DNA of 10,006 nucleotides from Flavimaricola sp. (GTDB taxonomy: Bacteria; Pseudomonadota; Alphaproteobacteria; Rhodobacterales; Rhodobacteraceae). Position 1 is the stretch's first letter. Each line of letters begins with the position of its first letter. A model generated the notes under the pieces. That model was not told where the DNA came from. It saw only the letters and a list, made by a program, of their open reading frames with translations, and did no database searches. Location: positions 1-10,006 of the forward strand of contig JALZWD010000138.1 in the NCBI GenBank assembly GCA_023300365.1, given 5' to 3'. The position numbers and the translations under genes are program-made. Below are positions 6,950 to 10,006 of the stretch, piece by piece.

Positions 6950-7614
6950 GCGCCCTGCCCTTTGTTCAAAAGTTGCTGCAATTGATCTGCGGTATCGACC
7001 AAAACATCGGCGTCAAGGTCGCAGGCCGCGTGGTACCCCCAAGTGACACCCACCGCACGCACGCCCGCAGATTTGGCCATTTGCATATCAAATGTGGTGT
7101 CACCGATCATCGTGGTTTGCCCCGCCTCGACGCCGCAATCGCGCATGGCGGCGTAGATCATCGAGGGATTGGGTTTGGAGGGGTGGTTGTCGGCCACCTG
7201 TGTGCTTAGGAAAACGCCCTCAAGATCATGTTTGCCGATCAGGCGATCAAGCCCCCGCCGGGATTTGCCTGTGGCCACCGCCAGAAGCGTGTGATCCTGC
7301 GTGCGCAGCCCCTCGATCACATCGCGCAGACCGGGATAAAAGGCGGCCTCTTGGGCGCCGGGTGCCGTGCGCAGGGTGCGGTAAGCTTCGCGATATTGGT
7401 TGCACAATTGGGTGTTGGTGCCGCCGTCTATGCCAAGGTGCAGTTTGGCGAAACCTTCGGGCAATGACAGGCCAACGATAGAGAGCAACGCGGTGCGTTC
7501 GGGTGTCGGCATGCCGACGCTCTTGTGGGCAAGGTCCATGGCCGCGACGATCTCGGATTGGCTGTCGACGAGGGTGCCGTCGACGTCGAATATGATCAGG
7601 CGCAGGTCAGGCAT
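6946..7614 (-). CDS. HAD-superfamily hydrolase, phosphoglycolate phosphatase-like
   Basis: A 222-residue HAD subfamily IA hydrolase. Motif I is FDVDGTLVDS (9-18) with nucleophile Asp10 and acid/base Asp12; motif II is ATGKS (114-118) with Thr115; motif III is Lys147 in SKPNP; motif IV is MIGDTTFDMQMA (169-180) with Asp172 and Asp176 for magnesium. An alpha-helical cap of roughly residues 15-90 follows motif I, as in Gph/PGP-type enzymes. Members hydrolyse small phosphate esters such as 2-phosphoglycolate, but the substrate cannot be assigned from sequence, so I give no gene symbol. It starts 9 nt after the stop of the pseudouridine synthase gene, without a clear Shine-Dalgarno site, and overlaps the ATP12 start by 4 nt. 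Translation therefore probably depends on the upstream gene. Confidence 0.9.
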   Translation of the reverse strand: MPDLRLIIFDVDGTLVDSQSEIVAAMDLAHKSVGMPTPERTALLSIVGLSLPEGFAKLHLGIDGGTNTQLCNQYREAYRTLRTAPGAQEAAFYPGLRDVIEGLRTQDHTLLAVATGKSRRGLDRLIGKHDLEGVFLSTQVADNHPSKPNPSMIYAAMRDCGVEAGQTTMIGDTTFDMQMAKSAGVRAVGVTWGYHAACDLDADVLVDTADQLQQLLNKGQGA

Positions 7615-7623
7615 CGGGTCGCA

Positions 7624-8670
7624 TCAATCGGGCATGTTGAATGGATCAATCGGCGCATGGGTGACATCCCAGCCGAGGTAGTCCCATGTCCGTTGCATGT
7701 GCTCGGGCAGAGGTGCTGTGAACACCATCTGCGCCTTGCTAACGGGGTGTTCGATCATCAAGGTGCGTGCGTGGAGGTGGAGCTTGCGACTGAGGTCGCC
7801 GCCCATGCTGGCGCCCCATCCATCGCCCAGATTTTCCTGACCTGAACCACCATATTTACCATCGCCAAAGATCGGATGCCCGATCTCGGCCATATGTGCG
7901 CGAAGCTGGTGCGTGCGACCAGTGATCGGCACCAAAGCCATCCACGCGCCCCGGCGGCCCAAGACGGTGAGCGTCGCGAAATCGGTGGTGGCGCGTTTGG
8001 CGCCCTCGGTGCTGTTGATGTCGTTGGGGTGGATACAGCGCATTTTCTCGTTCTCGCCGCCCTTACCGTGGCCACCCGATTTAACCAGCCCGTATTTGAT
8101 TGTGCCGGAACGCGGATTGGGCACACCAGCGGCAGCGGCCCAATAAATTTTGCGGGTGGCATGGTGTTTGAGATTTTCCGTCAAGGCGCGGGCCATCATG
8201 CGGGTGCGGGCCAGCAGGAGAATGCCGGAGGTGTCTTTATCAAGCCGGTGCACAAGGCGCGGCTTATCCTCGGCCTCAAATTGCAAAGCCTCGGAGAGAC
8301 CATCGACATGGCGCGAGACATTGGTGCCGCCTTGTGTGGGGAGACCGGGGGGTTTGTTGATCGCGATGATGTGCTCGTCGCGGTAAATCACGCAGGATTT
8401 GATCATCGCCTCGTCTTCGGCCGTGATCGGGCGATTGACGGCACCGCCCTGAACCTCGCCGGGGTTGGGCAGTGGCGGGATGCGGACGGTTTGCCCAACT
8501 TCGACGCGGGTATTGGATTTCACCCGACCCTTGTCGACGCGAATTTCACCTTTGCGGCAGAGTTTTTCGATCCGCCCCTGCGACAGATGCGGGAACAAGC
8601 GCCGTAGGTAGCGGTCGAGCCTTTGATCGCCCTCATCAGCCCCAACCACGCGGGTTTGAACACCACTCAT
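7624..8670 (-). CDS. RluA-family (RluC-type) 23S rRNA pseudouridine synthase
   Basis: A 348-residue enzyme converting uridines to pseudouridines in rRNA. An N-terminal S4 RNA-binding domain (about 15-75: QRLDRYLRRLFPHLSQGRIEK, split here at QGRIEKLCRKGEIRV) precedes the catalytic domain. The catalytic motif is LVHRLDKDTSGILLL (139-153) with Asp144. Further family blocks are INKPPGLPTQGG (104-115), ITGRTHQLRAHMAEIGHP (249-266), FGDGKYGG (268-275) and KLHLHA (296-301). E. coli RluC modifies U955, U2504 and U2580, and the S4-plus-catalytic layout here is most like RluC, but RluD or other members cannot be excluded. There are Gly-rich loops at about 198-206 and 272-291. GGAG lies 9 nt before the ATG. 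The start overlaps the crcB stop in ATGA, and the HAD gene follows after 9 nt. Confidence 0.9.
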   Translation of the reverse strand: MSGVQTRVVGADEGDQRLDRYLRRLFPHLSQGRIEKLCRKGEIRVDKGRVKSNTRVEVGQTVRIPPLPNPGEVQGGAVNRPITAEDEAMIKSCVIYRDEHIIAINKPPGLPTQGGTNVSRHVDGLSEALQFEAEDKPRLVHRLDKDTSGILLLARTRMMARALTENLKHHATRKIYWAAAAGVPNPRSGTIKYGLVKSGGHGKGGENEKMRCIHPNDINSTEGAKRATTDFATLTVLGRRGAWMALVPITGRTHQLRAHMAEIGHPIFGDGKYGGSGQENLGDGWGASMGGDLSRKLHLHARTLMIEHPVSKAQMVFTAPLPEHMQRTWDYLGWDVTHAPIDPFNMPD

Positions 8671-9044
8671 GCCAAAATACTCCGCATTAATATTACGCCA
8701 AAGATCAGGGCGGCGATCGAGACCACGACCGAGAGGCCGACATAAAGCCCCGCCTGTGCCACCTCGCCCCGTTCGAACAATGTATAGGCTTCGAGCGAAA
8801 AGGCCGAGAAGGTGGTGAAGCCACCGAGGACGCCCGTCATTAAGAACGGATTCAGGTGCGTCAGGCTTTTTTGCCCCAGATAGACCACGAGCGCGCCCAT
8901 GAGGAACGAGCCGAGGATGTTGACCGACAAGACGCCCACCGGAAAGCCCGGACCAGTGAGGCGCACGGCAAGAATGCCCACGCCAAAACGGGCGACGGCA
9001 CCAATGGCGCCCCCAAGGGCCACGGAAAGAGCGGTGAACAACAT
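8667..9044 (-). CDS. crcB: Fluoride channel CrcB (Fluc)
   Basis: A 125-residue integral inner-membrane protein with four hydrophobic segments (about 3-28, 34-57, 66-88 and 98-121). Fluc proteins work as antiparallel dimers that export toxic fluoride passively. Diagnostic features are GGAIGAVARF (11-20), the polar-track VNILGSF (41-47) with Asn42, and GGFTTFSAFSLE (74-85) carrying the phenylalanines (Phe79, Phe82) of the fluoride path. Only one copy is present here, so a homodimer is expected. The frame is open for 70 more codons upstream, but those overlap rarA and do not resemble CrcB; MLFTALSVALGGAIG at 9044 matches the usual N-terminus and length. No good Shine-Dalgarno site precedes this ATG. 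I see no crcB-motif fluoride riboswitch in the 43-nt gap after rarA. Confidence 0.93.
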   Translation of the reverse strand: MLFTALSVALGGAIGAVARFGVGILAVRLTGPGFPVGVLSVNILGSFLMGALVVYLGQKSLTHLNPFLMTGVLGGFTTFSAFSLEAYTLFERGEVAQAGLYVGLSVVVSIAALIFGVILMRSILA

Positions 9045-9051
9045 GAGGCGG

Positions 9052-9080
9052 TATGTCTGCGCAGGGGCGGCTTTTGTCAA
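9052..9080 (-). promoter_or_regulatory. Possible internal promoter before crcB
   Basis: In the 43-nt rarA-crcB gap the - strand has a perfect TTGACA -35 hexamer (9080-9075). After 17 nt comes GACATA (9057-9052), a weak -10. Transcription would start within a few bases of the crcB ATG, giving a nearly leaderless message, which would fit the lack of a ribosome-binding site. The evidence is one good hexamer only. Confidence 0.25.
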
Positions 9081-9087
9081 CAAGCGC

Positions 9088-10006
9088 TTAGGTTTTGTCA
9101 CGCTTGGCACGTAGGCCTGCGAAAAACTCGACGCGTTTTTTGAGGTCGCGTTCAAAGCCACGATCAACGGGGGCGTAATACGTGCCGCGGTCCATGCCAT
9201 CGGGGAAGTAATTTTGCCCCGAGAACCCATCTTCGGCGTCGTGGTCGTAGGCATAGCCCGCGCCGTAGCCGTGGTCTTTCATCAATGAGGTCGCGGCATT
9301 GAGGATGTGTTTGGGCGGCGGCTCCGAACCTGTGGCCTTGGCGGCATTGCGCGCGGCTTTGTAGGCGACGTAAGCCGCGTTAGATTTAGGGGCGAGCGCC
9401 AGATAGGTGACGGCCCCCGCCAAGGCCAATTCGCCTTCGGGACTGCCAAGACGCTCGTAGGTTTCCCATGCTTGCAGACAATGCGCTTGGGCTTGGGGGT
9501 CGGCCAAACCGATGTCTTCGACGGCCATACGTGTGAGGCGGCGGGCGAGAAAACGCGGATCTTCGCCGCCTTCGAGCATGCGCGCGAACCAATAGAGCGC
9601 GGCGTCAGGGTCAGAACCGCGCACGGATTTGTGCAGTGCAGAGATGAGGTTGTAATGTTCGTCGCCGGATTTGTCATATTTCGCGGCGCGTTTCATCAAA
9701 CGGGTTGTGAGGGCGTCGGTGTTGAGCGGATCCTGTGCTTTCCACGCGGCGGCTTGTTCGATCAGGTTGAGCAATGCGCGGCCATCGCCGTCGGCCATCT
9801 CGATCAAGGCGCGGCGGGCATCGGTTGTGAGCGGGAGAGTTTGATCAAGTTCGGCCTCGGCGCGGGCCATGAGGTTTTCGAGGTCGGCGGTGCCGAGCCG
9901 TTCGAGTACGAGGACTTGGGAGCGGCTCAGGACCGCGGCGTTCAATTCAAATGACGGATTTTCGGTTGTTGCACCCACCAAAAGGATGGTGCCGTCTTCC
10001 ATGTAA
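9088..10006 (-). CDS. rarA: Replication-associated recombination ATPase RarA/MgsA, C-terminal part (5' end outside window)
   Basis: RarA is an AAA+ ATPase related to clamp-loader and RuvB proteins; it acts on DNA at stalled or gapped replication forks. About 305 codons are present and the frame runs on past the right edge (the codon before the first Met is Tyr, as in the family's DAFLP-x-VEDGT region), so the apparent Met at 10002 is internal. Visible: ILLVGATTENPSFELN (the sensor-1 strand), VLSRSQVLVLERL (with the conserved arginine of the AAA+ core), a lid domain with DGDGRALLNLIE, and the RarA C-terminal oligomerisation region starting at YDKSGDEHYNLISALHKSVR and containing GGEDPRFLARRL and AVEDIGLADP. 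The end, including PVDRGFERDLKKRVEFF, is typical. Walker A and B lie outside the window. It ends 43 nt before crcB. Confidence 0.93.
   Translation of the reverse strand, partial: YMEDGTILLVGATTENPSFELNAAVLSRSQVLVLERLGTADLENLMARAEAELDQTLPLTTDARRALIEMADGDGRALLNLIEQAAAWKAQDPLNTDALTTRLMKRAAKYDKSGDEHYNLISALHKSVRGSDPDAALYWFARMLEGGEDPRFLARRLTRMAVEDIGLADPQAQAHCLQAWETYERLGSPEGELALAGAVTYLALAPKSNAAYVAYKAARNAAKATGSEPPPKHILNAATSLMKDHGYGAGYAYDHDAEDGFSGQNYFPDGMDRGTYYAPVDRGFERDLKKRVEFFAGLRAKRDKT

Noticed and set aside
6218..6985. 255-codon + strand open frame across the ATP12 gene
   Set aside because: The - strand protein matches the ATP12 family throughout, with coupled start; the + strand product has no family features and no operon context.
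7876..8607. 243-codon + strand open frame opposite the pseudouridine synthase gene
   Set aside because: Shadow of a gene with an intact S4 domain and HRLDKDTSG motif; no independent support.
9045..9087. Fluoride (crcB motif) riboswitch upstream of crcB
   Set aside because: The gap is only 43 nt and I cannot find the motif's conserved paired elements.
9045..9254. A 70-residue N-terminal extension of CrcB
   Set aside because: The frame is open, but the extension overlaps rarA out of frame and does not resemble CrcB, whose usual length starts at 9044.
9307..9954. 215-codon + strand open frame opposite rarA
   Set aside because: Shadow frame of the recognisable RarA C-terminal region; no domain or start signal of its own.

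Overview
The window looks like a piece of an alphaproteobacterial chromosome, most likely from the Rhodobacteraceae (Roseobacter/Rhodobacter group). The reasons are the moderately GC-rich coding style, a complete bztABCD-type amino-acid ABC transporter operon, an ATP12-type F1-ATPase assembly chaperone (alphaproteobacteria and mitochondria), and ordinary core metabolic and maintenance genes. This is inference from protein families; no database search was run. I see no tRNA, rRNA, transposon, CRISPR array, prophage or clear sign of horizontal transfer. No gap between genes exceeds about 220 bases.

Left block, + strand, 1-1365: the 3' end of argB (arginine biosynthesis), then a small protein that probably binds two [4Fe-4S] clusters, then a SixA-type histidine phosphatase. 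The genes overlap (4 and 11 nt) and are probably one transcript. It converges on the rest of the window at about 1366-1418, where an imperfect hairpin may terminate one or both transcripts.

Middle block, - strand, 6017 down to 1419: bztA (periplasmic binding protein), bztB and bztC (permeases) and bztD (ATPase), a polar amino-acid uptake system of the glutamate/glutamine/aspartate/asparagine type. The three cytoplasmic-side genes are tightly packed with good Shine-Dalgarno sites. bztA is separated from bztB by 156 nt that carry a perfect 12-bp stem-loop, the usual arrangement for making more binding protein than membrane components. The 218-nt region upstream of bztA holds a candidate promoter and an imperfect tandem repeat.

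Right block, - strand, 10006 down to 6236: rarA (partial), crcB, an RluA-family pseudouridine synthase, a phosphoglycolate phosphatase-like HAD hydrolase and an ATP12 chaperone. The last four are separated by 4-nt overlaps or 9 nt, so they look co-transcribed and partly translationally coupled. They share no pathway; this is a housekeeping operon that includes a fluoride channel.

I found no convincing novel system. The items most worth a second look are the Fe-S protein of unassigned function behind argB, the non-coding structure around bztA, and a possible internal promoter just before crcB.
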